This document shows, in pieces, positions 1 to 7,782 of a stretch of DNA of 64,000 bases; positions within the stretch are counted from its first letter, which is position 1, and every line of letters begins with the position of its first letter. The DNA lies in NCBI RefSeq assembly GCF_000949255.1, contig NZ_JXUW01000002.1, positions 62,001-126,000 of the forward strand, written 5' to 3'. This DNA is from Ferrimicrobium acidiphilum DSM 19497 (lineage in GTDB: Bacteria; Actinomycetota; Acidimicrobiia; Acidimicrobiales; Acidimicrobiaceae). The notes under the pieces are model-generated. The model had not been told where the DNA came from. It did not search any database and saw only the letters and a program-made list of their open reading frames with translations. Both the position numbers and the translations under genes were made by a program.

Positions 1-56
1 AAGTGCAAAAACATGGTGCTATCCGTCTTCTGGATCCCTTTGAGCAGCTAGAATGA
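1..56 (+). CDS. 3' end of an upstream gene (partial)
   Basis: The third frame is open from the window edge and stops with TGA at 54-56, overlapping the ATG of the next gene at 53 in an ATGA junction. It would encode the tail VQKHGAIRLLDPFEQLE. The same overlap style recurs throughout the operon that follows, which supports a real coupled gene. In mycobacteria the gene before the phosphatidylinositol phosphate synthase is a HIT-family protein, but too little is visible here to assign a family. Confidence 0.45.
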   Translation, partial: VQKHGAIRLLDPFEQLE

Positions 57-835
57 GTGCAAGCTCACTGGGCGCGGCCCACGGAGGTGTAGCTCGAGTG
101 TTTGATGGTAATTTTAGGGCATCGGTAGACCGCCGAACAGCTCCCGTTGGCCGGGCGCTCTCCCGGGCTGGCATTAGTCCTGATCTTCTCACCGTGATAG
201 GGATTGTTTTCTCTGTTGGCGCTGGGGTAGCGGTCGGGTATGGAGCCCTCTATCTGGGTTTTGGATTGTTATTGCTGGGAGCTGTTCCAGATCTTCTAGA
301 TGGGCCGGTGGCAAAGGCCTCACAAATCTCCTCGAGTCGTGGTGCCTTTTTTGACTCCTTCGCCGATCGGGTGAGCGATCTTGCCATACTCGGTGGTCTC
401 GCCATCTATTTCCTCAGCATTCATGATGAACTCTTCGCCGTTCTCTCCTTTTTTGCCTATGGCTTTGCCTCGTTAATCTCCTACCAGCGCGCGAAGGCGG
501 AGTCGCTCGGACTGAGCGGCAAAGGTGGGGTAATGGAGCGTGCGGAGCGAGTTCTTCTCCTCTTGGTGGGGTTGTTGGTACATCCTCTATTGCGACTAGT
601 CCTGTTGCTGTTGCTGCTCGGGTCGATGGTTACAGTGATACAACGGTTCGTGAGCATCTGGCGTCAGGCCTCTCGCCGCCCAGATCGAGTGGCCGCCCTC
701 GCACGCATCACTAACCTTCGGAGAGTGAATCGTCGACGGCGCGTTAGGTCTCGTGCTAGCTTGCAGCGTTTTCTACCAGGCACAGGTCGCCCAACGTTCG
801 CACGGCGTAACTCCTCGGGTCGCAAGCGAGCTTGA
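53..835 (+). CDS. pgsA: CDP-alcohol phosphatidyltransferase (PI-phosphate synthase type)
   Basis: A 260-residue integral membrane enzyme that transfers a phosphatidyl group from CDP-diacylglycerol to an alcohol, probably inositol phosphate given the neighbours. The family signature D-x2-D-G-x2-A-R-x8-G-x3-D-x3-D is seen around residues 81-107 as DLLDGPVAKAS followed by GAFFDSFADR. The usual Arg is Lys, and the metal-binding aspartates are kept. Several hydrophobic segments follow. The C-terminal 50 residues are an unusually Arg-rich tail. It opens a coupled operon: its stop overlaps the next gene's TTG start by four bases. The order matches the mycobacterial pgsA1-acyltransferase-pimA cluster. 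The exact alcohol substrate is inferred from context, and phosphatidylglycerophosphate synthase is the alternative. Confidence 0.85.
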   Translation: MSASSLGAAHGGVARVFDGNFRASVDRRTAPVGRALSRAGISPDLLTVIGIVFSVGAGVAVGYGALYLGFGLLLLGAVPDLLDGPVAKASQISSSRGAFFDSFADRVSDLAILGGLAIYFLSIHDELFAVLSFFAYGFASLISYQRAKAESLGLSGKGGVMERAERVLLLLVGLLVHPLLRLVLLLLLLGSMVTVIQRFVSIWRQASRRPDRVAALARITNLRRVNRRRRVRSRASLQRFLPGTGRPTFARRNSSGRKRA

Positions 836-1731
836 TTTCGCGCGCTCGTCTTATTCGAATGGCAGGGGCCATGCTTGGCCGACTACCTCGTGTTGTGGAT
901 CCAGTGTTGTGGAGCATCGCTGGAGTAGTGAGTTATCTCGGTAACGAGAGACGACGCAACACTGTGCGTAGGAATCAACGGCTGGCATTGCTATCTCGCT
1001 CCGGTGTAGGAGGGCTCAAAAAGTGGCAACTTGAGCTCTCGGCATATCGTGCATTCTACTTTTACGCTCGATACTGGGTAGAGGTATTGCGGATTCAGAG
1101 CCTCTCGCCGGAGGAGGTTGTGCTCGCGGTTGATCTGGTGAACGCAGACGAGTTTGTCGCACGACGGATGGCTAAGGAGCCGACTATTGCGATCCTTGCC
1201 CATGTAGGTAATTGGGAGTGGGGGGGAGCCTGGGTCTCGCTTGCGTGCAATGGAGTTATGGCGGTAGCTGAGGCTCTCGAGGATGAGGGGATGACGGAGT
1301 GGTTTCTGACGGCGCGCCAACGGCTTGGGATGGAGATCGTCCTAACCGGAGGCGATGTCGTACGTTCGTTGTTGAAGGGGTTGCGCCACGGAAAGCTGGT
1401 TGCGCTAGTAGTGGATCGAGACGTGAGCGGTACTGGCGAGATGGTTGACTTTCTTGGCACGCGAGTCCCACTTTCTGGCGGTCCCGGTGTAATCAGTGTG
1501 ATGAGTGGTGTTCCGATCTATCCAGTTGGCACCTTTCAGCGACGCTCAGGTCGGCAGGAGGTCAGGTTCTATCCACCTATCTATCCACCTACTGATGGTA
1601 CGAGAGCTGACCGAGTCGCCGAGGTGATGAAGCAGGTTGCTGTCGCCATCGAGAAGATCGTAAAGGAGGAGCCAGGCCAGTGGCATAACTTCCAGGACTA
1701 CGACGCCGTTACCGAACGAGGGATGGCGTGA
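832..1731 (+). CDS. LpxL/HtrB-family lysophospholipid acyltransferase (PatA-like)
   Basis: A 299-residue acyltransferase of the LpxL/HtrB superfamily. The catalytic block HVGNWEWGG (family pattern H-x4-D/E, here HxxNWE) lies near residue 124, and a second conserved stretch, VVDRDVSGTGEMVDFLG, corresponds to the substrate-binding region. It should transfer an acyl chain from acyl-CoA to a mannosylated phosphatidylinositol at the inner membrane, the role of mycobacterial PatA, which sits at the same place in the genome. The start is TTG inside the preceding stop (TTGA), and its own stop overlaps the GTG of the next gene (GTGA). Translation is therefore likely coupled across the three genes. The substrate is inferred from synteny. 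Confidence 0.85.
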   Translation: MISRARLIRMAGAMLGRLPRVVDPVLWSIAGVVSYLGNERRRNTVRRNQRLALLSRSGVGGLKKWQLELSAYRAFYFYARYWVEVLRIQSLSPEEVVLAVDLVNADEFVARRMAKEPTIAILAHVGNWEWGGAWVSLACNGVMAVAEALEDEGMTEWFLTARQRLGMEIVLTGGDVVRSLLKGLRHGKLVALVVDRDVSGTGEMVDFLGTRVPLSGGPGVISVMSGVPIYPVGTFQRRSGRQEVRFYPPIYPPTDGTRADRVAEVMKQVAVAIEKIVKEEPGQWHNFQDYDAVTERGMA

Positions 1732-2801
1732 AGGTTGTTGAAGTATCACCTTATGACTTAGGTGTGGCCGGTGGCGTGCAGGCTCAAGTGTTAGGGATCG
1801 CCAATAGCCTGCGTTCCCTGGGTTGTGAAGTCAAGGTACTGGCGGCAGGTAGTGGGAATGGTGCTGATTATTCGCTCGGGCGAACCTCGAGCTGGCGCGC
1901 TAATGGATCGATCGCGCCGGTTGTTCTCCTACCCCGTACGCGCCGGCTCACACCAGTTTTGCAGTGGGCTGACGTCATCCACGTACACGAACCTCTCACG
2001 CCAATGGGCGGTGTCTCCATCCTCAGATGGGCCTACCTCCGGGGCGAGTTGGACCGACTCTGGGTAACCTTTCATCGAGATGGGGTCTCGAAGGGCTACC
2101 AACACTGGTCTCATTGGTGGTCGTATCTATTGCCACCGGTCGACCACCGGATTGCGGTCTCTCCTTTCGCAGCTAATACCGCAGAAATGGTTACAGCTAG
2201 TCGACCTTCGCAGATCCCTAATGGGGTAGAGATCAAGGATCGGTCGGAACGCGAGACGATGGACAGGCTTGGCCGCCAACATAGGGTTCCTCGGGTGCTC
2301 TTTGTCGGGCGTCATGAGGAGCGTAAAGGTCTTGAGGTCGCGCTCCGAGCTCTCGAGTTGATGCCTGCAGAGATAGAACTCATGGTGGTTGGCACTGGAC
2401 CCTTGACCGTATCGCTCCAACACCACTATCGAGATCATCGAGTGCGATGGTTGGGTGCAGTCGATCAAGCAGAGTTAGCTGAGCTTTACAGGAGTGCAGA
2501 TGCACTGGTTGCACCCTCTATTGGCGGGGAGTCCTTTGGTGTTGTGCTCTTGGAGGCGATGGCGGCTGGTGCTCCTATCGCGGCGAGCGACATACCCGCT
2601 TATCGCTGGTTGACTTCAGATGGGGATAGCGCCGCGCTTTTCCGACCAGGTGACAGCGAGGCTTTAGCTAGGCTCTTGACTGAACTGCTCGAAGACGCAT
2701 CTCTTCAGGCGAGGTTGCGCGATCGTGGCTATGCTCGCGTTCGATCGTTTAGCTTCGCTGAGATTGGGAAGCGGTACCTGACCCTGTTCGAGGCCACCTG
2801 A
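1728..2801 (+). CDS. pimA: GT4 glycosyltransferase, PimA-like phosphatidylinositol mannosyltransferase
   Basis: A 357-residue GT-B fold glycosyltransferase. The N-terminal acceptor side has the family's glycine loop (AGGVQAQV, residues 14-21). The C-terminal nucleotide-sugar side has LFVGRHEERKGLEVAL and the E-x7-E motif in GGESFGVVLLEAMAAG. In this position, after a phosphatidyltransferase and a PatA-like acyltransferase, the likely reaction is transfer of mannose from GDP-mannose to phosphatidylinositol on the cytoplasmic face of the membrane. The start is a GTG overlapping the previous stop. The cluster ends here, with a 119-base gap to the next gene. The family is certain, and the specific PimA role follows from gene order. 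Confidence 0.85.
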   Translation: MKVVEVSPYDLGVAGGVQAQVLGIANSLRSLGCEVKVLAAGSGNGADYSLGRTSSWRANGSIAPVVLLPRTRRLTPVLQWADVIHVHEPLTPMGGVSILRWAYLRGELDRLWVTFHRDGVSKGYQHWSHWWSYLLPPVDHRIAVSPFAANTAEMVTASRPSQIPNGVEIKDRSERETMDRLGRQHRVPRVLFVGRHEERKGLEVALRALELMPAEIELMVVGTGPLTVSLQHHYRDHRVRWLGAVDQAELAELYRSADALVAPSIGGESFGVVLLEAMAAGAPIAASDIPAYRWLTSDGDSAALFRPGDSEALARLLTELLEDASLQARLRDRGYARVRSFSFAEIGKRYLTLFEAT

Positions 2802-2920
2802 TCGAGTTATGGCGTCCGAAGCTGATAATGCCGATTGCAGTTGTCAGCTCGGGGTTGTCCTCATCGACCAGCCGGTAGATTGGTAGGAAACATCATGACT
2901 GCAGCTTTGATCGCAGTCGT

Positions 2921-3757
2921 ATGAGGATTGATGACTACGAGGATGGTGTCGAAGTGAACTCAGATAGGGTACTGGTTTGGGGGTATGACTCTCCCAACGT
3001 GAGGGCAGCTCGGATGCGTCAGGTCATTGCGAGACTTGTTGTCGCCTTCATCGTCGCTTCTGTTATCGCGGGTGTTGTGATCACGGTCGCCCTTGGCTTG
3101 ACAGGTGTGCTTCCGATCGAGGTGACTGCGTTAGCAGGTGTGATAATCGGTCTTTTATTTACGGTGATCGCTACTGTGGTGGGGCCACGGCGACTCGGTA
3201 GCAGGCTCCCTTGGGTTGAACCTGAGGAACGAGACCGTAAAAGGATAGACACACTCCTCTCCGGCTTGGGTTTCCAACTTGGCATCTCCGTTAGCAGCGT
3301 GGCGGTGGTGGCTTATCCAATGGTGAATGGCGCCGTGCTCGAGTTGGGTCGGAAGGAGCCCGTGGTAGTGATCACTACTGGCGCGCTTCGTGAGTTGGAG
3401 ACGATTGAGCTCGAGGCACTGCTCGCACGGGAGCTAGGCGAACTGCGCCTTGGGCTAGTTGGCCTGAACGCGACGGTCGCCTATTGGGATAAGGTTTTTC
3501 ATCGCGCGGGACGACGTTTGAGCGACTGGCAGCGTGCCGAGGCGGTGTTGCTAGATCGTCTTGGGGTCTCGGTAACTCGCTACCCGCCGGCGATGGCTGC
3601 CGTTCTCGAGAAGGCCAAGTCAAGTCGCTCGATAACTGCGACCAGCCTTCCGGCCTGGCTCTGGCTGTGTCCCGTTGGCGTCGCGGATCTCGATGCGGAC
3701 CTCGCACTGAGAGAACAGCTTCTTCTCGACGAAATATGGACGATAGGTGCATCTTAG
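2921..3757 (+). CDS. Membrane protein with a degenerate M48 metalloprotease-like domain
   Basis: A 278-residue protein with a short polar N-terminus, two membrane segments (about residues 36-60 and 67-87) and a cytoplasmic domain. The stretch at residues 148-175 (VVVITTGALRELETIELEALL then ARELGELR) has the layout seen in HtpX/M48 proteases: a strand, TTG, a helix with xELEA, then the helix that normally carries HExxH. Here that motif is R170-E171-L172-G173-E174, so both zinc-ligand histidines are missing and it cannot be a normal zinc protease. The second half (DWQRAEAVLLDRLG) could correspond to the helix carrying the third ligand. It stands alone between the mannolipid genes and pdxS. The M48 relationship is my reading of the pattern, not a database result. 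A pseudo-protease with a binding or regulatory role is an inference. Confidence 0.6.
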   Translation: MRIDDYEDGVEVNSDRVLVWGYDSPNVRAARMRQVIARLVVAFIVASVIAGVVITVALGLTGVLPIEVTALAGVIIGLLFTVIATVVGPRRLGSRLPWVEPEERDRKRIDTLLSGLGFQLGISVSSVAVVAYPMVNGAVLELGRKEPVVVITTGALRELETIELEALLARELGELRLGLVGLNATVAYWDKVFHRAGRRLSDWQRAEAVLLDRLGVSVTRYPPAMAAVLEKAKSSRSITATSLPAWLWLCPVGVADLDADLALREQLLLDEIWTIGAS

Positions 3758-3762
3758 CGGTT

Positions 3763-3791
3763 TTGTAGTGGAACGAACTAGGCTGTGTACT
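3763..3791 (+). promoter_or_regulatory. Candidate promoter of pdxS
   Basis: TTGTAG (3763-3768) and TGTACT (3786-3791) are separated by 17 bases, 24 bases ahead of the pdxS GTG. A strong ribosome binding site, GAGGAGG (3803-3809), follows. The -10 ends in TACT like other candidate promoters in this window. Confidence 0.45.
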
Positions 3792-3814
3792 AGGACGTTA
3801 GTGAGGAGGCGACG

Positions 3815-4702
3815 GTGGCTGAGTTGACAGAAGGAACTGCCCGGGTAAAGCGAGGGCTGGCGGAGATGTTGCGTGGTGGCGTGATCATGGACGTCGTCAA
3901 TGCAGAACAGGCAAAGATCGCTGAGGATGCCGGAGCTGTGGCGGTTATGGCCCTTGAACGTGTGCCGGCCGATATTAGGCGTGATGGGGGAGTCGCTCGC
4001 ATGAGTGATCCGTCATTGATCCGCGAGATCCAAGACACGGTAACGATTCCAGTAATGGCCAAGGTACGCATTGGACATTTTGCTGAGGCACAGATCCTTG
4101 AGGCGATGGAGGTTGACTACATCGATGAGAGTGAGGTGCTAACCCCAGCTGATGAGAGTTACCACGTTGATAAGTGGGCCTTTCAGGTGCCATTCGTGTG
4201 TGGAGCCACCAACCTGGGAGAGGCGCTACGACGTATATCAGAGGGTGCAGCATTGATCCGGTCAAAAGGTGAGGCCGGTACCGGTAATGTAGTTGAGGCG
4301 GTGCGCCACCTACGATCTATCACCTCTGACCTCCGTGCGATTGCCGCCGCATCAGAACAAGAGTTGTATGGATGGGCGAAGAAGCTTGCTGCACCCTATG
4401 AGCTTGTCGCCGAGATCCACGCCAACGGAGGGCATCTTCCGGTTCCGCTTTTCTGCGCTGGTGGGATAGCAACGCCTGCCGATGCGAGCCTGGTGATGCA
4501 ACTAGGGGCAGAGGCGAACTTCGTAGGCTCAGGAATTTTCAAGAGCGGCGACCCGGCCAAGCGTGCTCGTGCAATCGTTGAGGCCACAACACACTATCAA
4601 GATGCCAAGACGCTTATCCGCGTCTCGGAGAATCTTGGTGAAGCTATGGTTGGCATCGAGATGGATGATCTTGATCAGCATCTGGCTGATCGCGGCTGGT
4701 AA
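3815..4702 (+). CDS. pdxS: Pyridoxal 5'-phosphate synthase, lyase subunit PdxS
   Basis: A 295-residue TIM-barrel subunit that makes PLP from ribose 5-phosphate, glyceraldehyde 3-phosphate and ammonia supplied by PdxT. Catalytic residues are in the expected places: Asp26 (GVIMDVVN), Lys83 (MAKVRIGH), which forms the Schiff base, and Lys151 ([12 protein letters not shown]). The phosphate-binding loops FCAGGI and VGSGIFKS are intact, and the length is normal. GTG start 5 bases after GAGGAGG. pdxT follows after 12 bases, so the two are one operon, as usual for the DXP-independent route. Confidence 0.97.
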   Translation: MAELTEGTARVKRGLAEMLRGGVIMDVVNAEQAKIAEDAGAVAVMALERVPADIRRDGGVARMSDPSLIREIQDTVTIPVMAKVRIGHFAEAQILEAMEVDYIDESEVLTPADESYHVDKWAFQVPFVCGATNLGEALRRISEGAALIRSKGEAGTGNVVEAVRHLRSITSDLRAIAAASEQELYGWAKKLAAPYELVAEIHANGGHLPVPLFCAGGIATPADASLVMQLGAEANFVGSGIFKSGDPAKRARAIVEATTHYQDAKTLIRVSENLGEAMVGIEMDDLDQHLADRGW

Positions 4703-4714
4703 GAGGGTCCGTCT

Positions 4715-5308
4715 TTGATCCGAATCGGAGTCGTCGCCCTCCAGGGTGATTTCCGCGAGCATCTCAATATGCTGGCCCTACTCGGTTGGCAGGGCATTGC
4801 GGTTAAGGAGCCTGGCCAACTTGAAGGGCTCGACGGCTTGATATTGCCTGGTGGGGAGTCAACAACCCAGTGTCTACTGCTAGAAGCTAGCGACATGCGA
4901 GTCCCAATAGGGGCAGAGATTCATGCTGGCCTTCCTGTTCTTGGCACCTGTGCTGGGTTGATCATGCTCGCTCGAGCAGTCGTTGGTGGTCGCTCAGATC
5001 AATGGAGTTTTGAGGCTCTAGATGTCGCGGTGATGCGCAATGGATTTGGCCGTCAGGTTCGTTCATTTGAGGCGGATCTAGCTGTTCAAGGGCTTGACGA
5101 GAGGATGCGTGCTGTGTTTATCAGAGCTCCTGCTATCACTGAGGTTGGTGAGAAGGTGACCACGCTCGCCTCGGTCGGCTATCGGTTTGCCGACGGTAGT
5201 ACTCGTGATGTGCCAGCTGTGGTCGCTGAGGGATCTATAGTAGCTACTTCATTTCATCCGGAGATATCTAAAGATCCTCGCTTGCACGAGTTGGCTTTTC
5301 GTCGTTAG
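4715..5308 (+). CDS. pdxT: Pyridoxal 5'-phosphate synthase, glutaminase subunit PdxT
   Basis: A 197-residue class I glutamine amidotransferase that hydrolyses glutamine and channels ammonia into PdxS. The catalytic triad is visible: Cys79 in LGTCAGLIML, and His181 and Glu183 in SFHPEIS. The oxyanion/glutamine loop PGGESTT is at residues 45-51. TTG start (4715), 12 bases after the pdxS stop. The length is typical. It forms a two-gene unit with pdxS and is followed by yebC after 55 bases, the order also found in mycobacteria. Confidence 0.96.
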   Translation: MIRIGVVALQGDFREHLNMLALLGWQGIAVKEPGQLEGLDGLILPGGESTTQCLLLEASDMRVPIGAEIHAGLPVLGTCAGLIMLARAVVGGRSDQWSFEALDVAVMRNGFGRQVRSFEADLAVQGLDERMRAVFIRAPAITEVGEKVTTLASVGYRFADGSTRDVPAVVAEGSIVATSFHPEISKDPRLHELAFRR

Positions 5309-5363
5309 GCCAATCGGCTTTGGTCTGCTATCGTGAGTAGGTTGGTATGAAGAGAGGTATGTC

Positions 5364-6113
5364 ATGTCGGGTCACTCCAAGTGGGCGACTATCAAGCACA
5401 AGAAGGGTGCACAGGATAAAGCTCGCGGCAAGCTCTTCGCGAAGTTAATTCGCCAAATAGAGGTAGCAGCGCGTGAGGGTGGTGGCGACCAAGGGTCAAA
5501 CGCCAACCTTCGAGGCATGGTGCAAAAGGCTCGCGATAACTCGGTGCCGGTAGCGACTATTGATCGGGCAATCAAGCGTGGGACCGGTGAACTCGAAGGA
5601 GTCCGCTATGAAGCCATAACCTACGAAGGCTACGGACCTGGTGGAGTGGCGGTAATGGTTGAGTGTCTTAGTGATAATCGAAACCGTACCGGTGCGGATG
5701 TGCGCTCTGCATTTTCGAAGTCGGGTGGTTCTTTGGCTGAACCTGGGGCAGTCTCCTGGCAGTTTTCACGGAAAGTTGTCATAGTCGTAGCCGGAGATGT
5801 TCCCGAGGAGGAGCTGATGCTAGCTGTTCTCAATGCAGGTGGTGAGGATCTCACGCGTGTCGATGAGGATTGGCAGATCACTGCTCCACCCAATACGTTG
5901 ACCGAGTTGAAGTCGGCGCTAGAGGGCGAGGGTTATACGATTCGTTCTGCAGAGGTAGAGTTAGTCCCGCAATCGACACTAGCGATTGACGACGCTGGCG
6001 AAGCGAGAAAGGTGCTTCGACTTGTCGATGCGCTTGAGGATCTCGATGACGTCCAAAACGTTATTGCCAATTTTGACATACCTGATGAGTTCTTCGAGGA
6101 GCTAGACGACTAG
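5364..6113 (+). CDS. yebC: YebC/PmpR family DNA-binding regulatory protein
   Basis: A 249-residue member of the YebC/TACO1 family, with the hallmark N-terminus MSGHSKWATIKHKKGAQD and the acidic C-terminal end DEFFEELDD. Family members are implicated in transcriptional control or in helping ribosomes through proline-rich stretches. Length and all three domains are normal. The ATG follows an AGAGGT ribosome binding site. The stop is immediately followed by the GTG of the peroxiredoxin gene without a spacer. The position ahead of ruvCAB is a very common bacterial arrangement. Confidence 0.95.
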   Translation: MSGHSKWATIKHKKGAQDKARGKLFAKLIRQIEVAAREGGGDQGSNANLRGMVQKARDNSVPVATIDRAIKRGTGELEGVRYEAITYEGYGPGGVAVMVECLSDNRNRTGADVRSAFSKSGGSLAEPGAVSWQFSRKVVIVVAGDVPEEELMLAVLNAGGEDLTRVDEDWQITAPPNTLTELKSALEGEGYTIRSAEVELVPQSTLAIDDAGEARKVLRLVDALEDLDDVQNVIANFDIPDEFFEELDD

Positions 6114-6602
6114 GTGCCCGAGTTGCAGGTGGGTGATCTCGCTCCAGAGTTCAGTCTGATCGGTACCGGCGGCCGGCCCTACCGGGTTCGGGAGTTTGCA
6201 GGCAATCCGATAGTGCTCGCCTTCTACCCCGATGATTTTTCGCCTGTTTGCACCACCCAGCTTCGTGCCTACTCCGCCAGCATCGACGACTTCACACAAC
6301 TCGGTGCAGTGATGCTTGGTATCTCGCCGCAGTCGTTGGTGTCTCACGAGTCGTTCACCGAGCGGTTGGGAATCCGTTTCCCACTACTGTGCGATGAGGA
6401 TCGCTCTGTTGCGAGAAACTATGGAGTGTTGGGACCGCTTGGGTTCTATCGCAGATCTGTGTTCGTGCTCGACCGTGGGCAGCGCATCAGCTATTGCCAC
6501 GTGTCGCGAGCTGGTCTAACCTTCCGTAGCTCTGACGAGCTATTGCGTGCAGTCCAAGAGGCTATCGATGGTTCAGTTGACGGGCCGCCTAGGCGCGGAT
6601 AG
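6114..6602 (+). CDS. Peroxiredoxin, Bcp/AhpC-TSA type
   Basis: A 162-residue thioredoxin-fold peroxidase that reduces peroxides with a peroxidatic cysteine. The active-site pattern P-x3-S/T-x2-C is seen in PDDFSPVCTTQ, Cys near residue 45. A second cysteine, LLCDEDRS, lies near residue 94 in the place often used by BCP-type or atypical 2-Cys enzymes. The GTG start abuts the yebC stop directly, so the genes are co-transcribed. The exact subclass (BCP or thiol peroxidase-like) is not settled by reading alone. Confidence 0.85.
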   Translation: MPELQVGDLAPEFSLIGTGGRPYRVREFAGNPIVLAFYPDDFSPVCTTQLRAYSASIDDFTQLGAVMLGISPQSLVSHESFTERLGIRFPLLCDEDRSVARNYGVLGPLGFYRRSVFVLDRGQRISYCHVSRAGLTFRSSDELLRAVQEAIDGSVDGPPRRG

Positions 6603-6644
6603 CTGAGGTATCGGATTATCGATCATATGTATTAGTTTGGTAGC

Positions 6645-6743
6645 ATGCTAGCTTCGACAGGTGTGCAGAAGGTGATTGAGTCCGTGAGTACGGAGACGGC
6701 TAACGTGTTGCCTCTGCGGACTTCTGCGAGGCGGCTGGGATGA
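6645..6743 (+). CDS. Possible 32-residue leader peptide ahead of ruvC
   Basis: An ATG-started frame of 32 codons (begins MLASTGVQKVIE, ends RRLG) stops with TGA at 6741-6743, overlapping the ruvC ATG at 6740 in an ATGA junction. An in-frame TAG sits 12 bases upstream of the ATG, so the frame is short by nature. The overlap matches the coupling used by every other gene in this operon. No ribosome binding site is clear, and no family is recognised. It could be a translational-coupling leader or a chance frame. Confidence 0.3.
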   Translation: MLASTGVQKVIESVSTETANVLPLRTSARRLG

Positions 6744-7222
6744 CAGTAGTGCTTGGAGTTGACCCTGGCTTGAAACGAGTCGGCTACTCGGTGCTAGAGC
6801 AGACTAATTCGGGTATTGGTCTTCGATGCGCGGGGTTGATCGCTACTGATCCCACGGTTCCGCTTGGTGAGCGCCTTGCAGATATCTTTGGCTCAGTTGA
6901 CGATATTATTCGTGAGTACCGACCCTCACAACTGGTCTTGGAACGGATTCTGTTCGCAAAGAATGTGACCTCGGCACTTCTGGTAGCGCAGGCCGTTGGG
7001 GTTATCAAGCTGGCAGGCGCTCGCCATGGTTTGGAGGCCAGCGAGATCGGTGCAAACCAGGTTAAACTCGCGCTCTCTGGCGATGGCCATGCATCCAAGG
7101 CGCAGATGAAGAAGATGGTGGTGCTTTTGTTGGGACTGCATAGGGCGCCGGAGCCAGCGGATGTGTCTGATGCTATCGCTATTGCGTATGCACATCTTTC
7201 CGGTGATTGGAGTAGATCATGA
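6740..7222 (+). CDS. ruvC: Holliday junction resolvase RuvC
   Basis: A 160-residue RNase H-fold endonuclease that cuts Holliday junctions. The four acidic active-site residues are in place: Asp8 (GVDPGLKRVGY), Glu68 (LVLERILF), Asp141 and Asp144 (EPADVSDAIAIA). The length is slightly short at the C-terminus compared with the usual 170-180 but includes the whole catalytic core. The stop overlaps the ruvA ATG in ATGA. It forms the ruvC-ruvA-ruvB operon. Confidence 0.96.
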   Translation: MTVVLGVDPGLKRVGYSVLEQTNSGIGLRCAGLIATDPTVPLGERLADIFGSVDDIIREYRPSQLVLERILFAKNVTSALLVAQAVGVIKLAGARHGLEASEIGANQVKLALSGDGHASKAQMKKMVVLLLGLHRAPEPADVSDAIAIAYAHLSGDWSRS

Positions 7223-7782
7223 TAGGTTTTTTGGCCGGTATTGTGCAAGGTATTGCTCCTCCTTGTGTGGTTGTGCGAGTTGGCGGTATTGGCTATGAGG
7301 TTGCACTGTCGACCGCACAGCTATCCCGTTTGACCCCTGGGGATGACATCGAACTCTCGATCCGCACTATCGTTCGAGCCGACGCGATCACCCTCTACGG
7401 TTTCGCTGATACACTCGAACGATCGCTATTTGACGAGCTCCTCAAGGTCCAAGGTGTGGGACCAAGTGTGGCCCTTGGCATGCTGTCCGCTCTTGGGGTT
7501 CAGGGGTGTTATGAAGCTGTCGCAAGCGAGGATCTAACACTGTTGAAGAGCGCGCCGGGAGTTGGCGAGAAGACGGCGCGGCGTATTATCGTCGATCTTG
7601 GTGCTGCTGCGCGACGATCAGGAGTCCCTCTTGCTGCTATGGCAGCTCGTTCTGAGGTGCGAGAGGCGTTGCTCGGACTCGGCTTTCGTGCGAGCGAGTG
7701 TGAGCCGGTGCTCAGTCGCATCCCCGCCGATCTCGGCCTTGAGGATGCGCTCAAGTGGTCATTGAAGGAGTTGCGAAATTGA
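7219..7782 (+). CDS. ruvA: Holliday junction DNA helicase subunit RuvA
   Basis: A 187-residue subunit that binds four-way junctions and loads RuvB. Visible are the N-terminal OB-fold (MIGFLAGIVQG to LYGFAD), two helix-hairpin-helix motifs (KVQGVGPSVALGML and SAPGVGEKTARRIIVDLG), and a C-terminal domain (VREALLGLGF to LEDALKWSLKEL) that contacts RuvB. Coupled on both sides by four-base overlaps (ATGA with ruvC, TTGA with ruvB). Confidence 0.96.
   Translation: MIGFLAGIVQGIAPPCVVVRVGGIGYEVALSTAQLSRLTPGDDIELSIRTIVRADAITLYGFADTLERSLFDELLKVQGVGPSVALGMLSALGVQGCYEAVASEDLTLLKSAPGVGEKTARRIIVDLGAAARRSGVPLAAMAARSEVREALLGLGFRASECEPVLSRIPADLGLEDALKWSLKELRN

Noticed and set aside
7755-7778. An upstream GTG start for ruvB
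   Set aside because: The TTG at 7779 has a well-spaced GAAGGAG and the same overlap style as the rest of the operon.
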